64,000 nucleotides of DNA from Argopecten irradians (lineage: Eukaryota > Mollusca > Bivalvia > Pectinida > Pectinidae). The stretch's first letter is position 1. Every line of letters begins with the position of its first letter. A program made the translations under genes and the position numbers. Under the pieces are notes generated by a model that worked only from the letters and a program-made list of their open reading frames with translations, did no database searches and was not told where the DNA came from. The stretch lies in assembly GCF_041381155.1 (NCBI RefSeq), contig NC_091147.1:9570837-9634836 (forward strand). Reading direction: 5' to 3'. This document shows, one piece after another, positions 1 to 11,543 of this stretch.

Positions 1-368
1 TGTTAACAATTATTCTAAACCCAATTCTATCTCTCTACTTCTGTGTTGTTAACAATGATTCTAAACCCAATTCTTCTATCTCTCTACTTCTATGTTGTTA
101 ACAATGATTCTAAACCCAATTCCATCTCTCTACTTCTATGTTGTTAACAATGATTCTAAACCCAATTCCATCTCTCTACTTCTATGTTGTTAACAGCTAT
201 TCTAAACCCAATTCTATCTCTCTACTACTATGTTGTTAACAATGATTCTAAACCCAATTTTATCTTTCTACTTCTATGTTGTTAACAATGATTCTAAACC
301 CAATTCTATCTCTCTACGTCTATGTTGTTAACAATGATTCTAAACCCAGTTCTATCTCTCTATCATCA
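1..368. repeat. 46-bp tandem satellite, about 8 copies, cut by the window edge
   Basis: A unit of about 46 bp (core TGTTAACAATGATTCTAAAC followed by a pyrimidine-rich half) repeats head to tail about eight times. Copies differ by a few substitutions and one 3-bp insertion in the second copy. The array starts at or before base 1, so its full length is unknown. No coding role is visible. Confidence 0.9.
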
Positions 369-2343
369 TGTTGTTCTGATCATTTGTCAATAAAATTTAT
401 AAAAAAAAGCACATGGCCAGAGGTCATTATTCTAGAAGATATAAGGTTAGTATAACACTATATCAACCGAATCAATAATCCTTGATATTAATATAGAACG
501 CAATTTTTGATATTCTACATTATAACTACGGCCCTAGAACGTAGTGATATAGCATTGAAATGGCAGGAGTGCAATATAACTCAAGATGTGACGTCATTAT
601 TATGAAGATAGGAATAACTAAGACTCTAAATTGCAGTTGAGTTCTTTGTCTAGTTTTAATTAAGTATGTAAAACGCCATTGTATGACATAGAAATGTTTT
701 AAAATTGCAGAGATCTGTTTGAAATAAGCTGATATTGTCACAAAATTGCAAAATGCAAAACTCAATAAAAAAAATCCACAAACAACAGAATATATTGATT
801 CCCTTAATCGGTGTGTGAGGCAGATATGCAATCAAAATATTGACGCGGATTGAAAAAGACCACGTCCTTCACATTTGCTTAAGTTTTATGTCTTTTTTTA
901 ACTACTTTGCACTCGTTGCTAAGGACGGGTGGCCGACCCATAGTCTATATATTTCCCCATAAATCAATTTTAATAAATACATTACCCACACATTCACGAT
1001 TTCATATCGATATTTATCAATCTAGACAAAATCAACACTTTTGACAGACAACACACAAAAGACTTTTTGTGAGTTTGATTGTGTTTTTTTCTGCATTCAA
1101 AAATAGACAAAAATAAGTTACACCTGTCAGTAATTCATAACTTACTTCATTTGACACCATCAGATATGTGCTTATCATTTATTAATGTATGACCCAATAA
1201 ATTCCAAAAAGAAGGGACAACTTACCTGTGAAGCAAAAACTGAGTATTCTCCCAGTGGTTTAAGAGGAAACGTCGTAATTCCAGGAACATTAGGTAATGA
1301 AAACCCGCATTCAGTTAGTGATGGCAATGACGAATGTAGGACAATCTAGGACAGCTATGAGCTCATGTGGTCTGCCGACAGTTTAAACACCTTATTGGGT
1401 TGCCACATATGAACACGTGATTATAAACCAATCACACACATGTATTTTACAAAACAATGAAAGAGCAGTATACTTATAAAAGCCCGGAATCTTCAGTTTG
1501 AAGTTCAAAGTCTTTTTTGAAGAAGTCTTTGTATGTCTATAACGAATAAAGTAGCATTGATGCGTGGGAAACATTCGATGTATTATCTGCTAACAAGGTT
1601 TCTTTGACAACAAAGGATATTTGTTTTTGTGTAAACTTTTCATTTTTAAAATAATGCATCGCAAGATTAATAGAATCTTCACCTCCTTAGCGGTGAGACA
1701 GGAGAATCACAATCCGAAGGGTAAATGGTCAAACACGAGACTTTGCCGAGTGTTTGATAGCTTAAGAATCTTATCTTTAGGGATGATATATCTTGCCTCT
1801 CCCCTAAGAGGATGAATATTTTTCTCCTATCCTTTGTGAGCACGTGCAAGGATCTCGCGTAGCTTGCTTTTACCCGAGGGTGAGATAGAAAAAATCTCAC
1901 AATGGTAAAGTTGCGAATATCATTGTCCAGGGTAAGATTTTAGATCTTGGTATTTAGCAGCAGTATACACATCCCTATGGGGCGTAACGGAACAGATTTG
2001 CTCCTTTGTCAAAAACGCTTTCACATCACACGACCATACGTATCTTTCCTATGTTCCACAGACAAACTGCCGTGAGATTAAATTTTTTTTGGATCTATTT
2101 TATAAGGTGTTTATTACAAAGCCGAAGATTTATACACGGTTATTATTTCCGATTTGTTTAAACAATCTCATTAAAAGGTAACTAAGTCAAGCCATCTGAT
2201 TAAAACCAACCAGATTTGTAAGCGTTTTGAAGATCCGGTTTTTACAATCTAATATCACGTGTCCTAAAATGGAACACTTTAAAATTATGTAATGCAGAGT
2301 AATACTTATTTCCAATAAAGGTTTATAATTTAACGAAATTATA
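369..2343. other. AT-rich non-coding stretch, no gene seen
   Basis: Only short open frames without recognisable motifs occur here. One isolated CRE palindrome (TGACGTCA) lies at 589-596. The part around 1670-1960 is richer in GC and looks like old repeat DNA, but I could not define its ends. Confidence 0.5.
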
Positions 2344-3450
2344 ATGTGTTACAAAGTGACTCTGTTAAATATGATACGTCCGATTAACTCTATCAATAGA
2401 GCAGTTCCATACTTAACTTTTATACAAAATATTTTAAACGAAATTGGTCTGATACTATTAGTTATACAGTTTGGAAGTGACCTAATACGAACAAATATTT
2501 GGTCTAAAATAAACTTGTATCGGGCGAGGCGAAAACGAATTTATCCCGTCGAAGACACTTTCAATGAAGTAACTGCAAAATGCATTATGTACTGAGTATG
2601 GAAACCATAACGAATCAAAACTTAAAACAATATTCACCTCACTGAAGACTCGAATGCGTTGTCATGGTCCATTTCTGTTAAATAATCCTAAATAAGTGTT
2701 GCCGATTTAGGTTGGCTTTGAAAGTTGTCATCAGCGCTACCATTCAAACATTTTGTCTCCATCTCTTTGAGTTCCGTCGTCTCGAAGCGTTACTTGACCG
2801 TCATCTTGTTGCTAATGACGTTAGGGTCAAAGAACGATAACTCTATCGTCCAAACCTGATACGATTTCTACTAACCTGATACGACTATATCTTGGATATC
2901 ACGTGACGTCATTTTAACCGATAGGAATACAAGATCTTGTCTGAGGCGCGATAAATATATATATGTGGAACTCTCAGTTCCATAATAATTTGAATCCAAC
3001 ATTGGATGAAGTTAAGCAAATATTATGTGACCAATTTTAACAAAAATGGAATAATGATATTTTTTATTCATCAATGTCAATATGTTATAGAATATACAAA
3101 AACGAATGTAATCTTGAAAAAAAATATATATTACATGATAATGAAACAATTGTGGAGACTGGTAGATGGATCATAATGAATTATCAAAAAAGAATTTGTA
3201 CTTATTGGGATACCAATGATAAAGGTGATGTATCAAAGTGTCCGTTTTTGACCTTAGAAAGAAAATTATATGTTAAAAAGTACTACTACTCGAGACCAAA
3301 TATGACTTAATTTTCACAGCTTATGAAATTTGCGAATAATAATTGATTTATGTAAATTTAGCAAAGCTATGTTTTAAAAAGTTATATAATTTGTCCTCTA
3401 TCTATGTTGCTTTTGTTGAATATTGTAAATATGTTTCTCCACACAAAGAC
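2344..3450 (+). mobile_element. LINE (non-LTR retrotransposon) 3' relic
   Basis: Plus-strand open pieces at 2344-2595, 3000-3310 and 3343-3450 read like the region after the reverse transcriptase of a LINE. The first has the pattern TFIQNILNEIGL. The next has QKWNNDI, then YRIYKNECNLEK, then RICTYWD and SKCPFLTLERKLYVKKYY, which resembles the C-terminal Cys-containing tail (RxCxxC ... CPxYxxxR..YxK.YY) of invertebrate LINEs. Frame changes and stops separate the pieces, and about 400 bp without this signal (2600-2990) sits inside, so the copy is dead. Family resemblance is from memory of conserved motifs; the clade is not assigned. Confidence 0.5.
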
Positions 3451-4384
3451 AACTATAAAGTTTATTCAGACCCAAATTCTAGTCTGTTCCCCAGCTGCAA
3501 ATGCTTCGATAAATACATGTATTGGAGCATTCGCAGCAGGGGACCAGCCTAATTAATGTATAAAAGTTTTGATGACACACTCATAAATGTGATCAGAAAA
3601 ATTAATATCAAAATATCGCAGCTATTGTATCAGTTTGAATTTTATGATTTACACGCGAATTAACCTCAGTAAAAAATTATTGAATGTAAATATCAGTTTT
3701 TGTGTCCCACAAAAGCACGTTCCATTATCATTTGATTGCGAAAGTTCTCCAAAATAAACATCAATATTCCCAGTGAATGTATCGTCACAGATTTAACAAA
3801 AAAAAATATAGGTTAAAATCCTGAAAAGATCGTGAGTTAGAGTAAGTTTACGTCTCCTTTAACAGGTAGAGCTTCTGATCTATTCAATGTAGGTTCCATT
3901 TAAAATGTGATACTTCAGTAGATCTGTGTTCTCTATTACACGCATTTGTACATAATATATATAACAAGGCAGGTACAAAAGGGTATACATGTGTATAAAT
4001 TCCCTGTGGGTACATATACTAACAGCAGTGTAACCGTGCAGGTGATATGGTATGGGTGCATATGGCACGCTATCGATATTTTCACATACGTAGCAACTAG
4101 ATGCTAGAGCCACCATTACATTTGTAAACTTTCGTCTACAAAACCTGCGGTATGCACATGGTTATTAGCCAATCGCATTGAAGATGTAACGATTTAAAAA
4201 ATAGTTACATTACTTAGAAAGATAACATTGGGTTCGCAGAAAAAGGTGCTGTTCACAGAAAAAAAACCTTGATCGTCTGCTACTCACGATATGCTCTGAA
4301 TCAGTGGATAGACATGAAAAGAACACAACAGTGCTATTTTCTATGTTATGAATATTTAGGCCCCCTATAACTATTACAACAAAA
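3451..4384. other. Non-coding stretch, nothing recognised
   Basis: AT-rich sequence with frequent stops in all frames. I see no motif, tandem repeat or inverted repeat that I can support. Confidence 0.4.
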
Positions 4385-4436
4385 TCATGTCACACAATCA
4401 GGGTGACTTTTTAACCACTCGGCCACTGCGGCCCAA
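4385..4436 (-). mobile_element. SINE head fragment (tRNA A-box side)
   Basis: Read on the minus strand, 4436 down to about 4410 gives a tRNA-like head with GGCCGAGTGGTTAA, the A-box type seen in Ser/Leu-like tRNA-derived SINEs. It points away from the SINE body that starts about 40 bp to the right, so the two pieces are head to head and were not one colinear insertion. Confidence 0.45.
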
Positions 4437-4477
4437 CTAGTCCTGGAGGGTATCGGGATCAAATACTGCATGCATTA

Positions 4478-4651
4478 TCCTAAGCCTTCCACCTTTGGGT
4501 CGCGAGTTCCAATCCCGTGCTGGGGCAGTTGCCATGTACTGACCGCTGTTCGGTGATTTTTTCTCTGGGTGCTCCGGTTTGCCTCCACCATTAAAGGTAG
4601 CACCTTCGTATATGACCCTGGCTGTTGCTTGGATGTCAAACTAAAGAACCT
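4478..4651 (+). mobile_element. tRNA-derived SINE body, 5'-truncated
   Basis: The plus strand carries a B-box-like GCGAGTTCCAATCCC, followed by GGGGCAGTTGCC, a central segment with CTCCGGTTTGCCTCCACC, and a tail with GACCCTGGCTGTTG. This order matches a widespread tRNA-derived SINE that I associate with bivalve genomes (from memory, not searched). The A-box part is missing in this orientation. No poly-A or clear target duplication is visible. The antisense open frame over this stretch is not a gene. Confidence 0.6.
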
Positions 4652-5202
4652 ACTCACGGCTGACACTAAACGGATGCATTACCAACATGAACTACATGTT
4701 CCCCGACTATCAACCCGATCTAGAAGCTTCACTCACACAAGTAACAATCTGCAGTGTATATTATCAGAATAAAAGACATATATATTTAAATAACGATCGT
4801 TATCTAGAAAGATAAAAGCAATAGTATTTTCAATACAGCTTTGGCGTATAGAAGGCAAATAGACGCCGAGATCAATCCTACAAACCAGGAAGATTGGTTA
4901 AATTTCTCTCTTTTGACTCCATGTTAATTAAAATGGATGATCAAATAGATGAAATTTTCCAAAGAAAATCTTGATATTGTTTACCATATCCACAAAAGTG
5001 TACCTTGATTAGATCATATATTTAATTTTTATTTTAATCTAAAAAAAATAAATATATAGGTAGCATACATTTGATATCAAATACATGTACTTTTAAGCAT
5101 TTGTCAATTCAAATGTACAACATGGGAGGATGACTCTAGATTTAGTTCTCTTGAAAGTTCTAAGAGCGGATATACAATGTTACGATATGCATATTGCAAT
5201 TA
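4652..5202. other. AT-rich non-coding stretch, nothing recognised
   Basis: No coding, tandem or inverted structure that I can support lies between the SINE and the first MITE copy. Confidence 0.4.
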
Positions 5203-5532
5203 TTAAAGATGTTCCACTGCTGACAAATGGTATATTTTTTCTATCAAAAACAGGAGCAGGCGAATTAGAATTTTTCTTCAGTAACAAAAGTTACTTACTT
5301 TACACCACTACCACCATTGAAAACTTTGAGCTTCTAATTTTACTTCAAGATAAGCATATTAAAATTTATTAGATTCGTCCCGAAAAAAAATCCGTGGCAC
5401 AATGTCTTATATGGAATGCAGTACTTATTACGCATGCACCAAAACCAAAACAAATTTTATATTAGTTTTTGTGTTAATCATACAATTATTATTCAATTAT
5501 TTTATGCTCTGTCGGCGGTAGAACATATTTAA
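5203..5532 (+). mobile_element. MITE family 1, copy 1 (330 bp)
   Basis: It starts with TTAAAGATG..CCAC and ends with the inverted match ..GGTAGAACATATTTAA. Its interior aligns by eye over nearly its whole length with the copy at 52981-53345 and, inverted, with 20203-20566 (shared blocks such as CTTACTTTACACCA, ATCCGTGGCAC, ACGCATGCACCAAA). It is the most diverged at its ends. All three copies begin and end with TTAA, which could be the target duplication. There is no coding capacity; a transposase in trans is inferred. Confidence 0.8.
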
Positions 5533-5536
5533 TTTT

Positions 5537-5542
5537 TTATTT
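5537..5542 (-). promoter_or_regulatory. Candidate poly(A) signal for the minus-strand hydrolase gene
   Basis: TTTATT on the plus strand is AATAAA on the minus strand, about 235 bp after the stop codon of the hydrolase. It abuts the end of the MITE copy, so the MITE would lie in the transcript's downstream flank. Only the hexamer supports this. Confidence 0.3.
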
Positions 5543-5690
5543 ATATATCAAACCTTACACAAACTTGCAAAACCTAGCTGCCTTAAAAGCTAAAAAGTGA
5601 GACATTATTCTTGTGTGTAACGTTAATTTAGTTTTTGGATGAACGTTGATGGTTCCCGGATCTCAGCAGTAGGTTAGGTCTAATCAATGT

Positions 5691-5776
5691 CACAGGGTTT
5701 CGTTTCTGATATAAGCATTTGTATGATACTGGATCCAGTATCATACATATACTTCTATTAGTATCGAAACCCTGTG
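5691..5776. repeat. Nested palindrome directly after the hydrolase stop codon
   Basis: Outer arms CACAGGGTTTCG (5691-5702) and CGAAACCCTGTG (5765-5776) are exact inverted repeats. Inside lies a perfect 26-nt palindrome at 5721-5746 centred on GATC. The right arm ends one base before the stop codon of the minus-strand gene at 5778, so the 3' UTR could fold into a long hairpin. It may be a very short inverted-repeat element or a 3'-end structure. Confidence 0.75.
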
Positions 5777-5777
5777 A

Positions 5778-7274
5778 TCAATGCATGTATTCGTACCATT
5801 TGCACGGACAGCCCCCATTCCTACATGTCCCGTCAGCGTGGTTGAATTTGCCTTTATAATATGCGCTAGAGCTTCGGTCTTGGAAATCTACATCCGTCCT
5901 AAGTTTACAACTCTCGAATGAAACCATCCCGTCGTTGGGGTGTTCGAGCGTTGCATAGTACTGTATGACAAACAGGCCAAAGCTTTCAAATATACTTTGC
6001 AATTGACCAGTACTACTCGTCCCACAGATCACGCCTGATATGTATCGCCTTCCTATGATCTGCAGGTCATTGAAACTCACGCCTGCAGGGGAAACGTAGT
6101 TTGTTTTTAGAGTCGCGTGAGCGTTCAGTTCAGCATTTTCATTAGGTTTACAATATCCATACCATCGTAATGCATCTCTTATCGGTTTCTCATAAAATCG
6201 AGGAGTTCTACAAATTTCTGAAATGGTATTGGCTGCAACGCTTCCTTTCCATGGACCTTGTGAAGAGAACCACTGGCTCGATGTCTGGTCGAAAGTGCAT
6301 TTGTTACTGTGCAGGGCGGCTGCGATAACTAAGTTACCCATGGAATGTGAAAATAACACCGTGTTACGTATAGTTCCATTGACAGCAGCAGCGTCACAGA
6401 AAAACTGTTGAACAACATCATCACTCCAACCGTTCGAATTACTGTCGTAATGGAGAAACTTGTGAGACACACAGTTGAAAGTATAACTTTTTACTTTACC
6501 CCAATAGTCTGTCAGGTCTTGTCGGACTACATTGGTAGGAGGGGTTTCTCCGGTGCCGTGCAAAAACAGACAGGTCCTGGCAGAGGTACCGGCATCTCTG
6601 GTGGCTTTCGGTAGATCGCTAGTCTTGGTGCAGTTCCGACGTATGGTTATAACGGATGGACACGGACCATTCATCACATCTGCTGTTATATTTATATTGT
6701 CCTTAAATGATTCCGTCCAACTGGAAACTATAGCACGGTTTTCCCGATAAATTACATATTGTATTTTATTGCCTGAAATGCATAATTCAATAGTTTGATC
6801 GTTTTGGTTTTTCGTAGACCAGACATTCCCTGGACATCCATCTGACTTTGAACCGCTTATCCAATCGTCCACCGTCAGCATGTGCTGAAACACACCGTAC
6901 CACTGTGACAGGCTTATATCTTTCATACAGAAATTCAAAGAAGTGTTCGTATTGGAAACACCAACTGTAGCTTTATCATCTGCTACAATGAATTCTTGTT
7001 GAAAATCGAGACCAAAGTTTGGCGAAATAGCTTCTAATTGTTGAAAATTAAGTTGTGTCGTGTCAGGATTCCATTCCACTCTCAAGGTCACCGATTTAGA
7101 TCCAAGGTCTTTATAGTCGACTCTGTCTATGTCCAATGTTGCACTGAATGATCCCTGTAGTATGTTATTGGGATTATCGTCGGTACGCAGTCCAAAATAC
7201 AGCCCCAGGACCAGAGCAACAATACACACCACGGCGATTACAACACCTATTGCGATCACGGCTGCTCTATGCAT
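5778..7274 (-). CDS. Membrane-anchored alpha/beta hydrolase (lipase-like), 498 residues
   Basis: An uninterrupted reading frame opens with ATG and encodes a short N-terminus, one hydrophobic helix (about residues 5-28) acting as signal anchor, and a long lumenal or extracellular part. That part has N-glycosylation sequons (NTS, NIT, NCT, NGT) and many cysteines. LHGTG at 238-242 fits the oxyanion region. FSHSMGN at 308-314 fits the nucleophile elbow with Ser311, although the first small residue is Ser rather than the usual Gly. NDGMV (Asp448) and FNHADG (His479) are the likely remaining triad residues. DYWGKVKSYTFNC and the WSDDVVQQFFC segment recall an uncharacterised protist lipase-like family, from memory. 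Substrate is unknown; residues 40-220 match nothing I recognise. The absence of introns contrasts with the PDE genes and could mean retrocopy, transfer or simply a single-exon coding region. Confidence 0.88.
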   Translation of the reverse strand: MHRAAVIAIGVVIAVVCIVALVLGLYFGLRTDDNPNNILQGSFSATLDIDRVDYKDLGSKSVTLRVEWNPDTTQLNFQQLEAISPNFGLDFQQEFIVADDKATVGVSNTNTSLNFCMKDISLSQWYGVFQHMLTVDDWISGSKSDGCPGNVWSTKNQNDQTIELCISGNKIQYVIYRENRAIVSSWTESFKDNINITADVMNGPCPSVITIRRNCTKTSDLPKATRDAGTSARTCLFLHGTGETPPTNVVRQDLTDYWGKVKSYTFNCVSHKFLHYDSNSNGWSDDVVQQFFCDAAAVNGTIRNTVLFSHSMGNLVIAAALHSNKCTFDQTSSQWFSSQGPWKGSVAANTISEICRTPRFYEKPIRDALRWYGYCKPNENAELNAHATLKTNYVSPAGVSFNDLQIIGRRYISGVICGTSSTGQLQSIFESFGLFVIQYYATLEHPNDGMVSFESCKLRTDVDFQDRSSSAYYKGKFNHADGTCRNGGCPCKWYEYMH

Positions 7275-7341
7275 GTCGTTCTGATAACGGCGTCTCTCTC
7301 ACAACAAATAAGTGTCCGGGGTCTTAATGTATGTTGTCGGT
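7275..7341 (-). other. 5' leader of the hydrolase with a likely splice acceptor
   Basis: On the minus strand TTATTTTTCAG ends at 7342, giving a good acceptor 67 bases before the start codon. An in-frame TAA lies between the acceptor and the ATG, which supports the ATG at 7274 as the start. It implies that an upstream non-coding exon may exist at higher coordinates; I could not place it. Confidence 0.35.
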
Positions 7342-7663
7342 CTGAAAAATAAATAACCATGAAATAGTAAGATCAGAAGGTTTTACATAACCTTGAGATC
7401 CCGATTGTTTCGTTATTTGCTTGATAACAATGTAATCGATAATGGACAGTCGATATCAGTGTCTACCCACAAGAAAGAAAACACTGTATGATGTAAAGAT
7501 GGGATGATATTTGTTACCTTTGTTTTGATTTGACACCATGGTAATTAGATCGATATTGATGGCACTAAACCTTCTGCTTAACATTTCATGATAAGATTCC
7601 ATTTGTTCTAAATATAGTTTAGAATATGATGATAGAAACATGTATACAAATCAGACCTTGGGT

Positions 7664-7770
7664 AATTGTAATTTGTAATTGTAATTAATTACAATTAATT
7701 ACAGGCCTGTCATGTAATTGGATGTAATTTGTAATTGAAGTAAAAATCGATTACATGTAATTACAAATAC
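7664..7770. repeat. TAATTAC-type simple and inverted repeat
   Basis: Many copies of GTAATTG, GTAATTTG and their complements form direct and inverted arrays, including TAATTACAATTAATTACA. The segment could fold on itself. It resembles sequence found near ends of some DNA transposons, but no element boundaries are visible. Confidence 0.6.
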
Positions 7771-8429
7771 ACTTACCTACATATGTATTTGAGACAAAAT
7801 GGAGTAAGCTTCGTTTATCACCAGTACCTGCTACATGAATACATGGCTGCACGCTAGGAATCCACTATAACACCGTATGTAAATTGCATTGCCCTACTGA
7901 TACCTTCACTTGGCGGTATGTGGTGTTATCCAATCAAACACACGTGTACATGGATGATTCACATTACTAGGAAACTGGTTTGTGTTTCTTTGAAACATTA
8001 TAAAAGACTGGAGAGCGGACGCCATTTTGATCAAAACAAGATATAACAAGTCTCCATTACGGGTGATCACCCCATGGTGAGCCAATCAGCATGACGCCTA
8101 TATATAAAACCTTCGGTACTGGAGCGTGTCGTAGAGAATGGTCATTGAATATGGTTTGTGATAAAATCAAAATAAACTATATATAGATTAATTTGAATTA
8201 ACGCTTACGTAGAACCCAATGTATGCCGTTGTGTTAAAACCGGACACTGGTTCTACAGCGTATCAAATATAAATACCATATATATTATACCATAATGTTA
8301 TACCATAACTCAAGGTTGTGATTGTAACAGTGTTGTGTGGTATAGAGCTTAGTACCGTTCGATCGATCACACAGTACTGGTTATAGTGTCGACTGTGTAT
8401 TGTGGTGGTATATACTAAGGAAATCCAAT
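7771..8429. other. Non-coding stretch, nothing recognised
   Basis: AT-rich, stops in all frames, no supported repeat between the TAATTAC block and the LINE relic. Confidence 0.4.
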
Positions 8430-10044
8430 ATTCAGACTTTGTTGATTTTGTAAATAATTTTGATGTATTATATCTCTGTGAGACAAAAACTGATAATTTA
8501 GATGTTATTGATTTACCTGGTTTTGAAGATATAAAGCCGTTTTAAAATTAGAAGTCAATGTGGGTGGAATAGCACTTGTCGTTAAGTGTTCTATGGAAAA
8601 CCATATGAATAGTTTAGAAACTGATAGTAAGTATTTATGTTGGTTTAAAATCAATGGTAATGTTTACAATTGTGAAGAAGACTTGGTGTTTGGTATAGTT
8701 TATATACCGCCTGGAAATTCTAAGTATCATATTGGTGATCCATATTCAGAAATAGAAAATGAATACTTACACTTTGCCAGTAACCATAACTATGTTTGCG
8801 TTTTAAGCGATTTTAATGCGCGAACTTCTACTGCAAATGATTGCATTGATATAAGAGAAATAGATGATAATGTTGACCATGCTGATGACATTTTAATGTC
8901 TCTCACGATATTAGTATTTTTGACAAACGTTTATAAAATGCAGAGCAAATTGTGATGAGAAAAAGAACAAGTAGGAAACCAATTGATTAATTTCTGAAAT
9001 AATCTTTTTATATGAACCGGTCACTATAAACGTGTGAGTAAACTTACCTATAAAAACACTAGTGTGGCTGATTATATACTATAGAAAGATTGATGAGTTT
9101 GAAATGATAACTTATTGTCTGATGCACATTGCCCATTTTGATTAACATTACATTTTGCTGATGTTTTGAATACTACTGCTTTATGTGACAATTCCTCGGC
9201 GATGGAAGAGGGAATTAACAAATAGAATGCTGAAAATACGGTGGATTTATTAATAGGGCATTGATGATGATTCGATCAAATGTATTACTGAGTTGATTGA
9301 TAACTGTAATGATTCATTGGAACTTACAAGTTATATGTGTCGTAAGCTTTTTATACTCACCAATCAAGAAGAGCTTTCTTAAAAAAGTGACTTCTACATA
9401 TATTTTTCATCTAAACATACAAATAGCATAAACATAAGAACTTTTCCAATGCAAAAAAATATGTGTTGTAACTATATAAGATATCATACATGTTTGTGTG
9501 TGCCTTTTAAATTATTCTACAGCTTCATTCGTAAATTTTTAATAATTACCGAAGAAAAAATACCATGTCAAAATTTTCGTCCAGTTATAGAACATATAAC
9601 TTCAATATTGATGAGTAGGTAGATAAGTGTTGTAATATATTGTGATGTATGCAGCCAAAAGTTCGCTTGGCACTCATGTTAAAATATATAATGTAAATAA
9701 TAAGTCAGGCGCTTCCAATTAACCTTATTTGCATTTTAATTGAAAAAAACTAGAAACACGCATCAACGATGCAAAGGTCAGTAAAGGTCAGTAAAGGCGT
9801 CGACGATAAGAGTGTTTCTATGGTAACTATAAAGAATATGAAAAAGCTTATTATAAGTACTCTGTATAAAAAAATTTCAACTTATGACTATGATGTTCGC
9901 AAAACGTTGAAAGCTATGAAGGCTAAAAATCCAATAGATTATTGGAAGATGATGAATAGAAATGGAAAAAGAATACGTAATGGTAATACTATTATATTTT
10001 TTTCCAATTTTCATAAAGATCTCAACGTTTCTTTGTTTGTTTGA
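8430..10044 (+). mobile_element. LINE relic: endonuclease domain and linker, broken
   Basis: From 8436 the frame reads SDFVDFVNNFDVLYLCETKT and then DLPGFEDIK, the start of an APE-type endonuclease. After a small frame change 8560-8955 continues with GGIALVVK, FGIVYIPPGNSKY and VCVLSDFNART, matching the IPPxxSxY and GDFNxR motifs of that domain (Gly is Ser in SDFN). Farther on, about 9115-9145 reads LSDAHCPF, the usual end of the endonuclease. At 9769-10044 the pattern TLKAMKAKNPIDYWKMMN resembles the linker before the reverse transcriptase. Stops and frame changes show that it is dead. No RT core or 3' tail follows, so it is also truncated. Confidence 0.75.
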
Positions 10045-10407
10045 TTAATTAAAGTCATATTACCAGCTACGATCATGCAAGGACAGCCTCCCATGTATGC
10101 GGTGTGTAGCGTATACGAAATGCGGTTTTTCTTGTTTTTGTTTTTGTTTGTTTTGTTTAGTGGAACTCTTGCCCATTTTATCGCAATGCTAGAGTTGATG
10201 ATAATATAACTGATGTACCTGAATAATCCTAATAATGGTATTTATAAACTGTGGTAAGGACGTGGTAATATAACCAATGAATACATTAAACAGTCTGCCT
10301 TCAAAATGTCTGACTTGTATGTAAAATATTAATTATATCTATACAGTGTGTTACATACAACCCAGAAATATAATAGACGCAAACAGAATCATACGGTGAT
10401 ATAATCA

Positions 10408-11543
10408 CTCAAAATTGACGAAGTACACTCTTCTTACTACAATATCATCACAGTGTGTACAATAATACATACAACACAAAACAATGTAAATAGCATCTTA
10501 TACATTCACACTCAAAATTGACGAAGTACACTCTTCTTACTACAATATCATCACAGTGTGTACAATAATACATACAACACAAAACAATGTAAATAGTATC
10601 TTATACATTCACACTCAAAATTGACGAAGTACACTCTTCTTACTACAATATCATCACAGTGTGTACAATAATACATACAACACAAAACAATGTAAATAGT
10701 ATCTTATACATTCACACTCAAAATTGACGAAGTACACTCTTCTTACTACAATATCATCACAGTGTGTGTACAAATAATACATACAACACAAAACAATGTA
10801 AATAGTATCTTATACATTCACACTCAAAATTGACGAAGTACACTCTTCTTACTACAATATCATCACAGTGTGTACAATAATACATACAACACAAAACAAT
10901 GTAAATAGTATCTTATACATTCACACTCAAAATTGACGAAGTACACTCTTCTTACTACAATATCATCACAGTGTGTACAATAATACATACAACACAAAAC
11001 AATGTAAATAGTATCTTATACATTCACACTCAAAATTGACGAAGTACACTCTTCTTACTACAATATCATCACAGTGTGTACAATAATACATACAACACAA
11101 AACAATGTAAATAGTATCTTATACATTCACACTCAAAATTGACGAAGTACACTCTTCTTACTACAATATCATCACAGTGTGTACAATAATACATACAACA
11201 CAAAACAATGTAAATAGTATCTTATACATTCACACTCAAAATTGACGAAGTACACTCTTCTTACTACAATATCATCACAGTGTGTACAATAATACATACA
11301 ACACAAAACAATGTAAATAGTATCTTATACATTCACACTCAAAATTGACGAAGTACACTCTTCTTACTACAATATCATCACAGTGTGTACAATAATACAT
11401 ACAACACAAAACAATGTAAATAGTATCTTATACATTCACACTCAAAATTGACGAAGTACACTCTTCTTACTACAATATCATCACAGTGTGTACAATAATA
11501 CATACAACACAAAACAATGTAAATAGCATCTTATACATTCACA
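10408..11543. repeat. 103-bp satellite, 11 nearly identical copies
   Basis: The unit starts CTCAAAATTGACGAAGTACA and recurs at 10408, 10511, 10614, 10717, 10823, 10926, 11029, 11132, 11235, 11338 and 11441. The period is exactly 103 bp except the fourth unit (106 bp, extra bases in a GTGT run). Units are almost identical. The first and last share AATAGCATC where all inner ones have AATAGTATC. Such uniformity means recent amplification or active homogenisation. Confidence 0.95.

Noticed and set aside
10408-11543. CRISPR-like direct repeat array
   Set aside because: The units are contiguous 103-bp satellites without unique spacers, in an animal genome.
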